Assembly: GCA_019671005.1 (NCBI GenBank)
Contig: CM033732.1
Location: 10,451,932-10,515,931, forward strand
Direction of reading: 5' to 3'
DNA: 64,000 nt
Source of the DNA: Hibiscus mutabilis
Lineage: Eukaryota; Streptophyta; Magnoliopsida; Malvales; Malvaceae
The notes beneath the pieces were generated by a model. That model ran no database searches, was not told the DNA's origin, and worked only from the letters and a program-made list of their open reading frames with translations. Numbering within the stretch: the stretch's first letter is position 1; the number at the start of each line of letters is the position of its first letter. The translations under genes were made by a program, and so were the position numbers. This document shows, piece after piece, positions 1 through 11,007 of the stretch.

Positions 1-1806
1 TGTGGGCTTGATATCTATTACAAGAAAATCTACGTCATATGTGTTTAGGCCTACAAGTAACTACATTTTGATTCTTCCTATCACTTTTCTTTCAGTATCA
101 TCGAAAGCTCGAACTAGGATATTGCAAGCCTTCATATGAGAACTGTCTACTAGAAGCCTGTTCAAAGTGGCCAATGGTAGGACATTCAAAGCAGATATGT
201 TGTCAATCAGGACCCCTGGCAACGTATAGCCTTTGTATCGAGTAGTAATGTGCAGGGCTTTAGTAGATCCCATACCACCTGGGGTATCTCTTTATCATTG
301 AAATAGATGAAGTTATTAGCTTTCAAATTGTTTGCCAACCTGTCCAATTTTTTCACCAAAATGTCATTAGGAACAAAGTTTCATTCAGCATTTTCAGCGG
401 CAAAATTTGGTGTGATTCTGAACTTAGCAGTAAGGATAATATCGATATACGAGAAGGTAGCTTACAGAGGTGTTCGACAACACTGTATTCACTGTGTTTC
501 AAGAATTTTAGAAATTCTTTCACCTTTTGTTTAACTTGCTCATTGATTGGTGATTCCGGTTCAACAACCTTTACTTTTTCAGGCTCAATTATCAAGGGTT
601 TCCCTTTAGGATCCTTTGCTTCTTTAGGAACATATCGCCTTCTGCTCCTGGTGAAGAAACCAATGCCACTAACCTCATTTGAATTGGTCTTTGGAGTATC
701 ATTTCCCTAAATTTTTACTCCACAATCATACTTTCATGGGACTTTCTAGTTATCATTGTAAGGAAAATGACCTAGTTTTTGAATCGTGATCTTTTCTCTC
801 GAAATTTTAATTCATTCATACTTTCTTAGTCATGAGATGATCACAACCGAGAAATTGCCCTTACAGTTATTCTTAGAGGCTTCTCCTTTTGAAGCAAAAA
901 TGTTTGCCTCATCCAACTTTCTTTCCTCGAAAAATTCTAACTCTTTGTTATCGATCAATTTCTGAACAAGAGCTTTGAACTCTGCACAATTTTGGATATC
1001 ATGATTTCCTTCACCATGGTATAGACAATGGTCTTTGGAGACTTCCTTTATGTCTCCTAAGCCTTGCTACACCAGGCCTATCTCGACTATCTTTTCTTAA
1101 ACCCACTTCAATTGACTTTACCTCGTCGACACTGGTTTTGATTCTCTTGTTCCCATCATTAACGATTGCATTTAGTGATTGGGTAATGGGTTTCAAGTTG
1201 TATTTGACCCTGTAGAGTCATCGAATCTCACGACCCCCCATCTTTATAAACTTTTCAATAAGCTTTCTGAAAGTGATGCAGTTATCGATAGAGTGTCCTA
1301 CGATCCCAGCATAATAGTCACATTGAGCATTGGCATCCTACCATTTTGGGTAAGGGGGTTGTATTGGCTTTGTGTAATATGCAGACACCACGTGTGCATT
1401 GTACAAATTCTTGTATAACTCCCCATAGGTCATCGGGATAGGAGTAAATTCCATATCTTCTGCTTTCGCTCTTTGATTTGATTCATACTTTAAGGAAGTT
1501 TAGGTATTTGAGGTCGCAGCTTTGGGTTGTTCGACTATCAACTGCTTTGAATAGACGACATTATAGACACTTGTATTGTTGCCTCACCCTTCTTCCATCT
1601 AGGGTTTGAATTCTTTGACTTTTCCTCATCTTTAATCTTTTCACTTCGGATTGCATTTTCAATCATTTCTCTATTCATTATTATGTTAGAGAAGTCCTTT
1701 GTAGCACCTCCTATCATATGATTGAGGAAGGGTTTCTTCAGTGTAACGATGAAAATCATCAATAACATGGATGTAATGTTTAACAAATGCCTGGGCTAAA
1801 TCTTTC
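1..1806 (-). pseudogene. Tat-type gypsy gag-protease fragment (copy F)
   Basis: Decayed piece of a Ty3/gypsy polyprotein read on the minus strand. It runs nearly collinear with 31,830-33,780 of element E2, starting at the same motif, with about 130 bp missing near 1,750. The retropepsin core is visible at about 160-225, where the usual D-T/N-G-S/A active site reads DNIS, so the catalytic glycine is lost. The gag part lies at 1,011-1,786 in several frames with stops. Homology ends near 1,806 and no LTR is seen. It lies directly upstream of the DUF4378 exon. It may continue leftwards beyond the window. Dead copy; no product expected. Confidence 0.85.
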
Positions 1807-2037
1807 CAAACCTTATCATAGTTTCATGTGTGACCCACATTTCTAAGTAAGGAGATATGTCTTAATTTTGCTTGTACACCTCTTGTCTACTGTTTTTGGA
1901 CCATGCAATAATATACTTAAATTTACTTGAAAATTTTCAAGTTTTGAAACTTCAAGCCATTTGATGATTCATCCCTTTTACATGTATTTGAAGCTTTGTA
2001 GGTTTTATTTATCCAAGCATTAATTTCCATTTCGGTT

Positions 2038-2562
2038 TTGCTTGTTATGTTACCTGGAGCAAAGCAACAGCTACTGCACAAACTTCGGAGATTTGAGAAA
2101 CTGGCTAAGCTGGATCCGATCGAATTCGAGAAAAGAATGTTAGATGATGATGATGATAAGTACGGAATTTGCGACCTGCACAAAGAAGACGAACTTGAGA
2201 ACGAGTTGGTTTCTTCTGATAGTGAAATGAACATAGATGTCATTATCCAAGAAGTGCTTAAATCAAGCTTCTGCAATGCCGCATGTCTCCCGGACAGCAC
2301 GAAAAGGTTGGTGTCTGATCTCATTGCAGAGGAAGAGACTGGCATCTATCGAGAAATGGTGGCTAAAAGGGTATGCGAAAGGCTAGAATCATGGAAAGAT
2401 GTGGAATCAAGCACCATTGACATGATGGTGGAACAAGATTTCAGAAGATCAGAGCTTGATGGTTGGAAAAGAAATCAAGAAGAGATTAGAGAAACTGCAT
2501 CACAACTTGAATATGCAATATTTGGATTATTGATGGAGGAATTATCAGAAGAACTTGTTTAA
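2038..2562 (+). CDS. DUF4378 / TRM-like protein, last exon (5'-incomplete)
   Basis: Open frame of up to 174 codons ending in TAA. The last 90 residues look like the C-terminal DUF4378 domain found in plant TON1-recruiting-motif (TRM) and LONGIFOLIA-like proteins, which act at cortical microtubules. Visible hallmarks are a charged helix with ERLESWKDV, an RRSELDGW segment, and the terminal amphipathic helix ending GLLMEELSEELV. An acidic DDDDD run sits at residues 37-41. Family members are normally 500-900 residues, so this is only the 3' end. The first in-frame ATG is probably not the real start: a pyrimidine-rich stretch followed by CCTGGAG and CAACAG at 2,030-2,070 fits a splice acceptor. 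Upstream exons are absent from the window, either left of the retroelement fragment at 1-1,806 or lost. Could be a live gene with a retroelement in its intron or a truncated pseudogene. Confidence 0.65.
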   Translation: MLVMLPGAKQQLLHKLRRFEKLAKLDPIEFEKRMLDDDDDKYGICDLHKEDELENELVSSDSEMNIDVIIQEVLKSSFCNAACLPDSTKRLVSDLIAEEETGIYREMVAKRVCERLESWKDVESSTIDMMVEQDFRRSELDGWKRNQEEIRETASQLEYAIFGLLMEELSEELV

Positions 2563-2790
2563 CTGGGATTTTTTGAAGCTAAAAATGAATTTTGGATTCA
2601 CTTTCTTCATTTCTTTCTGAAGAAAAATCAAAACCATATGTTAATTTGAGTCTGACTTGTTCTTAATTGATGGACTAATGAGGTTGTGGGTTAGAATAGC
2701 AAGATGTTATTATGTATATGATAATCACGTATGTAGTGGGTAATAGGGCTTATGGATCGATCCTTATTTTAATATGATATATATATATTC

Positions 2791-2796
2791 AATAAA
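2791..2796 (+). promoter_or_regulatory. Possible polyadenylation signal of the DUF4378 gene
   Basis: AATAAA hexamer about 230 bases after the stop codon, in a T-rich stretch. Plausible as a 3' end signal, but plant signals are loose and this region is AT-rich. Confidence 0.3.
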
Positions 2797-2870
2797 TTGA
2801 TATTTATATTTCTATTGCAAATGTCAAGATTAGTGAGAAGCGGATATCTTTGTTTTAATGAGATGTATGC

Positions 2871-3988
2871 ACTTTTTCGTAGTTTTTTAAGGGATAATAT
2901 CAAAGTTCGTCTTTTATACTTATTTGGATGGAAACCAATTAGTTAATGGTTAATATATCTTGCTGATTAGGCAGGCTTATATGGGTAGGAATGCTGATAT
3001 GGCATGTTCATATGGATGCATCTGATAAAAATGCCTATGGAATACGAAAAGTTATATAATGGGTCTGACTTACCACATCAGTTATGGTCACAATCAATAA
3101 AAATCACCAATTTCACTATTTTTTTCTCCAATTATTTTTTTAACCAATGAATCTTTACTAATTTTTTCTCATGACATTTAAAAAACAGTTCTTTTGGAGG
3201 TTATTATATTATTAAGTTAATGACATAGAAAATAGCGATGAATTGAATAATTTTTATTGGATGAGACCACGACTGATGTAGTAAGTCAGACTCGTGATAT
3301 AATTTATCCTGAAATACTTAAATCTGAGCTTGAAGGGTATAAGATTGATAAGTTAACCATTAGATGAACAAACATTGTGTTTTTTTTGTGCCCACAGTAT
3401 GCCCAACACAAAAAATTAAACTCTAAACCTTAACTCTAAATTTTAAATTTTAAATCTTAAATCCTTAACCACACACCCTAAATCATAACTCCTAACCCTA
3501 AATGACATATATAAATACACCAAAAAAGACAAGAGGATCTCTATTTCATTGTATTTACTAACAATATTTAAAATATAATTTAAATTTTGGTATCATTAAT
3601 TAAAAAATCAAACACCCAAAATTATATAATTTGAAAGCAGATGAGTCAATCACGTGTGACAAACACCGCTGAACACCACTAACGCTGAACACCATTAAAT
3701 TGATTAATAAAGATTAAAAATCTCAAAGACTCAATATATCATTATAAATTATTTAAAATAAAATTTCAATCAAACTATTTTCCATATATATATATTATAT
3801 TTTTTTAATTTTTTTTAAATAATTAGATCAAATACCAACCTTAGTCAATTTAAAAAATAAAAACCCTAAACCCTGAACCATAAACCCAAAAACAAAAACA
3901 CTAAACACTAAACTTAAAACCCTAAACCCAGAACATGAAACCCTAACATATAAACCCTAAACTTAAAATCCTAACCCCTAAATCATAA
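2871..3988. repeat. 1.1-kb tandem duplication, copy T1
   Basis: Begins at CGTAGTTTTTTAAGGGATAA and matches 3,989-5,100 almost base for base apart from small indels. It contains in order a short single-copy-like lead, a MITE with long inverted ends, a stretch ending in a telomere-like AAACCCTAAA tract, a CACCGCTGAACACC block and more AAACCCTAAA. No coding potential seen. Confidence 0.85.
3049..3305. mobile_element. MITE with ~75-bp inverted ends, copy in T1
   Basis: Left end reads GTTATATAATGGGTCTGACT; the right end (3,230-3,305) is its imperfect reverse complement, including AATTTTTATTGG and GTAAGTCAGACTCGTGATAT. Total about 257 bp with no ORF. Superfamily not assignable because the target duplication is unclear. 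Confidence 0.7.
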
Positions 3989-5100
3989 ACTTTTCCGTAG
4001 TTTTTTAAGGGATAATATCAAAGTTCGTCTTTTTATACTTATTTGGATGGAAATCAATTAGTTAATGGTTAATATATCTTGCTGATTAGGCAGGTTTATA
4101 AGGGTAGGATTGCTGATATGGTATGTTCATATGGACGCATCTGATAAAAATGACTATGGAATACGAAAAATTATATTATGGGTCTGACTTACCACATCAG
4201 TCATGATCTCAATCAATAAAAATCACCCACTTCACTATTTTTTTCCAATTATTTTTTTAAGCATTGAATCTTCACTAATTTTTTCTCATGTCATTTAAAA
4301 AACAGTTCTTTTGGAGGTTATTATATTATTAAGTTAATGACATAGAAAATGGTGATGAATTGAATAATTTTTATTGGATAAGACCATGACTGATACAGTA
4401 AGTCAGACCCATAATATAATTTCTCCTCAAATACTTAAATCTGAGCTTGAAGGGTATAAGATTGATAATTTAACCATTAGATGAACAAACATTTTGTGTT
4501 TTTTTTGTGCCCACATTATGCCCAACACAAAAAAGTTCAATTTTAAATCTTAACTCTAAATTTTAAATTTTAATTCTTAAATTTTAAACCACGCACCCTA
4601 AATCATAACTCCTAACCCTAAATGACATTATAAATACACCCAAAAAAGACAAGATGATCTCTATTTCATTGTATTTACTAACAAGATTTAAAATATAATT
4701 TAAATTTTGGTATCATTAATTAAAAAATCAAACACCCAAAATTATATAATTTGAAAGCGAACGAGTCAACCACGTGCAAAAAACACCGCTGAACACCACT
4801 AACGCTGAACATCATTAAATTGATTCATAAAGAATAAAAACCTCAAAGACTCAACACATAATTATAAATTATTTAAAATAAAATTCCAATTAAACTATTT
4901 CCATATATATTATATTTTTTATTTTTTTAAATAATTAGATTTAATACCAACCTTAGTCAATTTAAAAAATAAAAACCTAAAACCCAAAACCCTGACCATA
5001 AACCCAAAAATAAAAACACTAAACCCTAAACTTAAAACCCTAAACCCAAAACATAAAACCTTAACCTATAAACCCTAAACTTGAAACCATAACCCCTAAA
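3989..5100. repeat. 1.1-kb tandem duplication, copy T2
   Basis: Direct repeat of 2,871-3,988. Divergence between the two copies looks low, with scattered substitutions, so the duplication is fairly recent. The end of T2 merges into the palindrome at 4,771-5,587. Confidence 0.85.
4169..4422. mobile_element. MITE with inverted ends, copy in T2
   Basis: Same element as at 3,049-3,305, duplicated with its host segment. Here the outermost bases are better preserved: AAATTATATTATGGGTCTGA at the left and its exact complement at the right. Confidence 0.7.
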
Positions 5101-5587
5101 CCATAAACCATAAACTCAAAACCATAAACCATAAACTATAAAACATAAACCATAAACCCTAAACCCTAAACCCAATGTTCAATTTCATATTTTAGGGTTT
5201 AGTGATTAGGGTTTATAGTTTAGGGTTTAGGTTTTGGGTTTAGTGTTTAGGGCTTATGATTTAGGGTTTATTATTTTAGATTTAGGGTTTATGGATTATA
5301 GTTTAGGGTTTTAGGTTTTAGGTTTAGGGTTTATGATTTATGGTTTGAGGTTTGGGGTTTAGGGTTTTGAGTTTACAATTTTTATTTTTTAAATTAACTA
5401 AGGTTGATATTTGATTCAATTATTTAAAAAATTAAAAAAATAATATATATGAAAAATAATTTAATTAAAATTTTACTTTAAAAAATTTATAATTATATGT
5501 TGAGTCCTTAAAATTTTTAATAATTAATTTAATGGTGTTTAACGGTGTTCAGTGTTAGTGGTGTTCAGCGGTATTTGTAACACGTTG
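4771..5587. repeat. Large palindrome with telomere-like arms
   Basis: Arm 1 (4,771-5,172) runs from CACGTG and CACCGCTGAACACC through AT-rich DNA into degenerate AAACCCTAAA repeats. Arm 2 (5,188-5,587) is the reverse complement in the reverse order: TTTAGGGTTT repeats, then the same AT-rich block, then GGTGTTCAGCGGT and CACG. The centre is about 15 bp around 5,180. The telomere-type heptamers are mixed with AAACCATA and AAACTTA variants, so this is not a true telomere array. Confidence 0.85.
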
Positions 5588-5772
5588 TAGAATTTTCCTT
5601 TAAAAGCCTATTTTTCTTTTTTTTTATCCCTTCCAGTTTCATTCCATTTCATTTCGTTTCAACAAAAAATAGTCTCCCATCATCGTCAGCTTCTTGTCGC
5701 CACAATCTCGGCTCCAGTAAACTAAAACAACTAAAATAAAGTTTTCCTTCTCCTCTTCATTTTTATGTAATA

Positions 5773-6314
5773 TGTTAGGAATTTGTTATGCGGCAAAATA
5801 ACCAAAGCGATAACGACATAGACGAAGACATGCACATGAGACAAGATTTAACATGGTTCAACATAGCCTACCTCCACGGACGAGAGAAGCGAACAATCCA
5901 CTAATAACGTAGAGAACCCGAAGAGTACAAATATATGGTAACCCATGTAATCCCAAAACCCGGTGTACAAATCCCATGACCCGGTGGAACCAAAACACTC
6001 TTCCCAACATCCCTACAATACCCATCTCTACAAAGTAGGCACAATAGTTGTAGAGATCCTAAAAGTGGTTACATCTCTCTAGTGTAATTCCCCCCTCTCA
6101 TTCTCTTGTTCTCTCATAATTCAAAAGGTTAAACCTAATCTATATTTATAGACCCAAATACTTGGTCACCAAAAAACCTTATTCAATAAGATCTCTACCT
6201 AAAATAGATATTTACTCATTAAAGTAAATCCTAATTACCAAGTAATTTTTAACCACTAGAATTATAATAAAAACCAACTTAATTAACAATTAGAATTTGA
6301 GTCAAAATACAACA
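5773..6314 (-). repeat. TRIM 3' LTR
   Basis: Left LTR. Compared with the right copy it has an extra short repeat around CCCGGTG near 5,960-5,985. A minus-strand TATA-like TCTATAAATATAG lies at about 6,138-6,152, in the sense direction of the element. Confidence 0.85.
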
Positions 6315-6326
6315 AATCTCCCCCTT
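6315..6326 (-). other. TRIM polypurine tract
   Basis: Minus strand AAGGGGGAGATT immediately before the 3' LTR terminus TGTTGTATT, the expected place for plus-strand priming. Confidence 0.75.
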
Positions 6327-6590
6327 GACACAAATTCTATTCGAGCATTGGTCTTCAAGTCTTCAACAACTTCAATTTTTACGTAAGCCAAATATCCGTT
6401 GAAGCACCACCGCCAAGTCTTCAACAACTCCAATTCTTACCTAGTATTCGTTGAAGCACCGTTGAATTTTGAGAATTACTCCCACTGCAACTGAATGCTC
6501 GTTGCAGCAATACTCCTTTGGCATGTCTCCAACATCGCACCGCAAAATCTGAAGCAAAAATTCCTCCACAATCGCGCAGCTCGAACCATA

Positions 6591-6603
6591 GCTCATGATA
6601 CCA
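6591..6603 (-). other. TRIM primer-binding site (initiator Met tRNA type)
   Basis: Minus strand TGGTATCATGAGC starts two bases inside the LTR end. TGGTATCAGAGC is the usual plant complement of initiator methionine tRNA, so the first eight bases match perfectly. Confidence 0.8.
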
Positions 6604-6605
6604 TT

Positions 6606-7129
6606 TGTTAGGAATTTGTTATGCTGCAAAATAACCAAAGCGATAACGACATAGACCAAGACATGCATAGGAGACAAGATTTAACATGGTCCAGTATAGC
6701 CTACCTCCACGGACGAGAGAAATGAACAATCCACTAATAACGTAGAGAAACCGAAGAGAACAAATACATGATAACCCATGTAATCCCAAAATCCAGTGGA
6801 ACCAAAACACTCTTCCCAACATCCCTACAATACCCATCTCTACAACGTAGTCACAATAGTCGTAGAGATCCTAAAAGTGGTTACATCTCTTCAGAGTAAT
6901 TCCCCCTCTATCTCATTCTCTTGTTCTCTCATAATTCAAAAGGTTAAACCTAGTCTATATTTATAGACCCAAATGCTTGGTCACCAAGAAACCTTATTCA
7001 ATAAGATCCCTACCTAAAATAGATATTTACTCATTAAAGTAAATCCTAATTACCAAATAATTTTCAACCACTGGAATTACAATAAAACTCAACTTAATTA
7101 CCAATTAGAATTTGAGTCAAAATATAACA
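6606..7129 (-). repeat. TRIM 5' LTR
   Basis: Right LTR, direct copy of the left one. A TATA-like box in element sense lies near 6,952-6,967. Confidence 0.85.
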
Positions 7130-8178
7130 TAATCGACTTTTTCTTGGACGAACATGATGGAAGTCGATAAGGACTCATTTTTTTCCAAAATTTGATAAAT
7201 TGATATTTAATCATTTAAAAAATTTAAAATTTAAAATTTTTCTTTAAAAATTATAATATATTTTAAATTTTATAAATATTTTTAATTAAATCTCTTCTTA
7301 AAAGTTTTAAAAGTTCTTATCATATCTGTTTTTTGTTGAAAATTTTAGTTAATCTACTAATTTTTTATGAAAATTTCAAACTAAACACTTCAAAATATTT
7401 TTTGAAAATTTAATATAAACTTTTAAATTTTTAAAAAAATAAATACTCTCTCAAATTAGGTTTTCAAGACCCATCCCTGACCCATTTCGAATTGAAGCTT
7501 AACAAATAACAGGCCGTGATATTTGTTTTTTAATTAATTAATTTCAGTTTTGTTGTAAAATTATTGTAGAATTTATAGTAAGAACAAGAGAGCTAAGAAA
7601 CACAATACGAAAGCTGACAATGAACTTTTTTTTGACTGGTTTAAAAATATTACAATGTAGTATCAGTTCATAGATATTCTTAACTATTTGATAATGTACA
7701 TACACCTTATAGACAAAGCGATTTGAACTCGTATCTCTTAAAATGAACACCATCTGTTTTTTCACTGGAACACTTGTTGGGTTTGATAATGAATTTTTTA
7801 TGTGTTATGCTTGTATAAAATTACTATTTATAGGGTATAACCATTGGCAAAAGGAATGTACACCGTAAAAAATCAATGAACATGAGAATGTACATTCACT
7901 TTATTATTCATAACAAGCTCTAACTTAAGTTGAATACCATTTATATCTATAATTTAACAAGTATAGAGGGTGATAAATTGATAATTAACTACAACTATTG
8001 TCCAGTCAACTATTGACTTATTTTTTTAATTTAGATTTTTTTATCAATTAACAATTTGTCTCAACATTTAATTAAATTCATGCACACCTTTGCAAAACAA
8101 AATTTTTTGAAACTGAGTTTCTTAAGAAGAACAATATTTCTTTTTTTTAACAAAATCATTCTTTAGAATCTAAAACAC
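7130..8178. other. AT-rich intergenic DNA, nothing recognised
   Basis: Very AT-rich with short runs of A and T. No ORF with family resemblance on either strand and no clear repeat structure. Confidence 0.6.
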
Positions 8179-8181
8179 TAA

Positions 8182-9194
8182 GACCCTTTTTGGTAAACAG
8201 CGGTTTGAGCCAAAATTAGAGTTTTGAACTAAAATTAGAGGTTTGACTGGTCAAATTCGTTAATTTGAATTTTTGGTGAATAGTGGATTGGAATAACAGA
8301 TTGAGAGTAAAACCTCTAATTTTAAAAATGATGCTAATAGGATCCTTTTGAAATTAGATGTTTTGATATAAGAGTTATAAAAATAATTTTACCCTAAACA
8401 ATTATCAGAGGTGGTTCAAAGGTTTACGGCGCCCTGCGCAATTTATTAAAACAAGGTCTTTTAATTTATAATCCCAAAGATATATAAGATTTTTAAAAGA
8501 TATTTTTATCTTAATAAAAATATATTATGTGGCGCTCTTTAAAATTTTTTTTTATTTTTTCTTGTAATTTATTAAATGAAAATCTTTTACTTTTTCCCTA
8601 TAAACATTTAATTCAATTTATTTGGGGCATTCTTTTCTTGGGGGTATGTAATGTCGCTCATCTCGCACATATCCAAAATCCCACTGACAATTATAAAAAA
8701 TCTCCAAATAATTTAAATTTAACACTTTCTATTTTAATTATTTTCTCTCACATATTTACATTGTGACATTTGTAAACTAATAATTTTTATTTTTTCTTTT
8801 TATTCTCACACATTAATATTTGTATTTAAATGTTATAATTAATTAAATTGTTTTAAAAATAATTATATAAATAATAAACTAATATATAGATCCTTCAAAT
8901 ATGCTTAGTAATGTTATATTAAAAAAATATTTTTATAATCTAATTAATATTAATAGATACAAAATATTGATAACTAATAAACTATTCAAACAGGTATAAA
9001 ATATAATCATGTCCTCATATGTCATTTTGTTTGTTTAAATAATCAAACAACTATTAGCTGTCAGTTAATTTGACTAAACACTTTTATACAATCAGCTAAT
9101 GCAATCCACTAGTCAAATCAGCTAATACAATTCGCTATCAACTATCAGCTAATGTAATCCGCTATCAACTATCCGCTAATTACCAAATAGGGCC
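8182..9194. mobile_element. PIF/Harbinger-type (Tourist-like) non-autonomous element
   Basis: Terminal inverted repeats GACCCTTTTTGGTAAACAGC (left) and, on the complementary strand at the right end, GGCCCTATTTGGTAATTAGC match at 18 of 22 positions over the full 22 bp. The flanking trinucleotide TAA on both sides (8,179-8,181 and 9,195-9,197) is the target duplication expected for PIF/Harbinger. About 1 kb, no transposase. The right subterminal part repeats AATCAGCTAAT-type phrases several times. Confidence 0.7.
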
Positions 9195-11007
9195 TAAGTT
9201 TTTTTAATGTTTAGGATTATTGCTATATAAAATTTTATCTCCTTGTTTTAAAATCAAATGTATAAAAATAAATTATCCAATTTGTTGCAGTATAAAAAAG
9301 ACTTAGATAATTTAACCTATTTATTGACATGATTTCATTGAAATGAAATAGTTCTAACCGACAAAATTTAATTCGGTTAAAAAAATGATATTTTAGAAAT
9401 GAAAACGAAAATATATTTTTTAAACCAAACACAATCTAATTTTTTTTTTTGTTAATTGTGTATCAAATAAATTTATTTTGAAAATTTTTCATATTTCGTT
9501 AAAATAGAAAAAAAAAGTTTAAAGATAGTACTGAGTAACTTTTATTACTTAGAAAGAGAGTCAAATAAAGAGTTTCAAAAAAAAATTATAACGAACAACA
9601 AAGCAATAAAGAAAACTAAAAAGAGAAAACGATGAAAGGACTCTTTTCCTTTTCTAAAGAGGGAAAATTCAGTCACGCCAGTAAATGACGCTCTCATTAT
9701 TGCTCAGATAGATAAGCGGAGTCTCACTTGAACTACAAAAAACCATGACAGGTGTCAACACACAAGAGATAAAGTGAATCCCCTATGAAACATCATCAAC
9801 AGAAACTCAACAACTGTAAACAAAACTCATTATCTCAATTCAATTGGATGCTTGACAATTGATAAAGGAGTGACGAGCAAAATCAACAGTCTTGCAGGCT
9901 ACTCCGCTGAATGAATCTGAATTCATCGTCAAACAACCACAAAAGGGATTTAAACAGCTGAATAACCACCAAAAATCGCACATCTAAATCGAGCTTCGTG
10001 AAAAACTCTATACAAACGTAAATCTACCTCAAAGTTAGGCGAATAACGTGCCACAATGGTAGAGAAGAACAAGCACAACAATATGTGTGAGAAGTAAGAA
10101 CCCGAAACAAAGAGATTCTAATATAAAAATCTAGAGAAAAACCAACGAAAAAGCAAAAATAAAAACGAGTATACGAAAATAAAAGAAAAAAATACCAGCT
10201 GTCGGTGACCATTATCAAAACTAATGTGCTGCCAACCAAATAAAGGAATGAAAAAAATGAATGCAAGTAAAAGAGAAAAGAGAAAAAAAAAACCAGGGTG
10301 TTTGTTAAAATAATACAAAATATTCTAAAAAAACCTTAATTTCCTAAGGCCAAATAGAGATATTATGAAACCATTATTTTTTTTAATTGAGTTTGATATT
10401 CATTACTTTTTTACGATATGAATATATACATTGGTTTTACACCTTTAGTAATACATACGTTTACTAAATTTTATTTCGTAAAAAAAAGTTTAAAATATTT
10501 ATATTATATTTTCATAATCATAATATAGTAATTTTTTCTCACTTGGATAGATGAAATAGAATTACGTAAAACAAATATATGAAGTATAAACATATCCAGG
10601 TATGTTGACATGGTCAGAGTGGGTGAATAGAAGCCAAGTCAAACGCAGTCCGTCACATCAAATAAGCATGTTTTAGCCAAAAGAAATTCTAGAATAAGAA
10701 AGTAATATTTTCTCCACGTGAATAATTATTGGGGAAAAGAAAATACGAAAAGTTATCCGTTTAGTTTTATAAATTTTTTTCTATTTCTATTTTTGTTTTC
10801 TATTTTCTTTTTAAAAAATAATTTTTAATCTTTAATTTTTTAAAAATTTAAAAATATACTTGATTAATTGAGAGAGAAGCTTGTTTTTAAGAATAAAAAT
10901 AGTGAAAATATGTTTAGTAACTATTTTTTCAAAATAAAAATGAAAAATAATTATTAAATAATTAAAAAATATAGTTAGAAAATATAACATAATATATAAC
11001 TAAATTA
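9195..11007. repeat. Segmental duplication, copy A1
   Basis: Matches 21,572-23,390 in the same orientation with high identity and small indels. Long open stretches on the minus strand near 10,024-10,318 have no recognisable domain and are low-complexity translations of AT-rich DNA. It holds part of an ERF promoter (separate entry). The left boundary falls at the right end of the Tourist-like MITE. Confidence 0.85.
10590..10735 (+). promoter_or_regulatory. Orphan copy of the ERF gene promoter (A1)
   Basis: Read on the plus strand, this matches the reverse complement of about 38,980-39,140, the promoter of the ERF gene. Shared landmarks in order: TATCCAGG(C/T)ATG, TTGACATGGTCAGAGTG, AAGTCAAA, GTCAC, ATGTTTTAG and CCACGTGAAT. 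No AP2 coding sequence follows; the next 270 bases are AT-rich and then a Tat LTR begins at 11,008. Confidence 0.75.

Larger units (their letters stand above)
5773..7129 (-). mobile_element. TRIM-like non-autonomous LTR retrotransposon
   Basis: Two direct LTRs (5,773-6,314 and 6,606-7,129) starting TGTTAGG and ending AACA surround only about 290 bp of internal DNA with no ORF. On the minus strand the order is LTR, PBS, short internal region, polypurine tract, LTR, so the element points left. Flanks TAATA and TAATC match at 4 of 5 bases as a worn target duplication. The internal part holds a short repeated phrase with GTCTTCAACAAC and CGTTGAAGCACC. LTRs of about 0.53 kb are long for a TRIM, so it may be a deletion derivative of a Copia element; movement would need proteins from elsewhere. 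Confidence 0.85.

Noticed and set aside
3400..5400. Possible true interstitial telomere
   Set aside because: Heptamers are too degenerate and are mixed with AAACCATA and AAACTTA words; no regular array is present.
10024..10318. Hydrophobic minus-strand open frames in A1 and the matching one in A2 (22,436-22,651)
   Set aside because: Aromatic and Leu-rich strings typical of translated AT-rich DNA. The copies differ by changes that do not respect codons.
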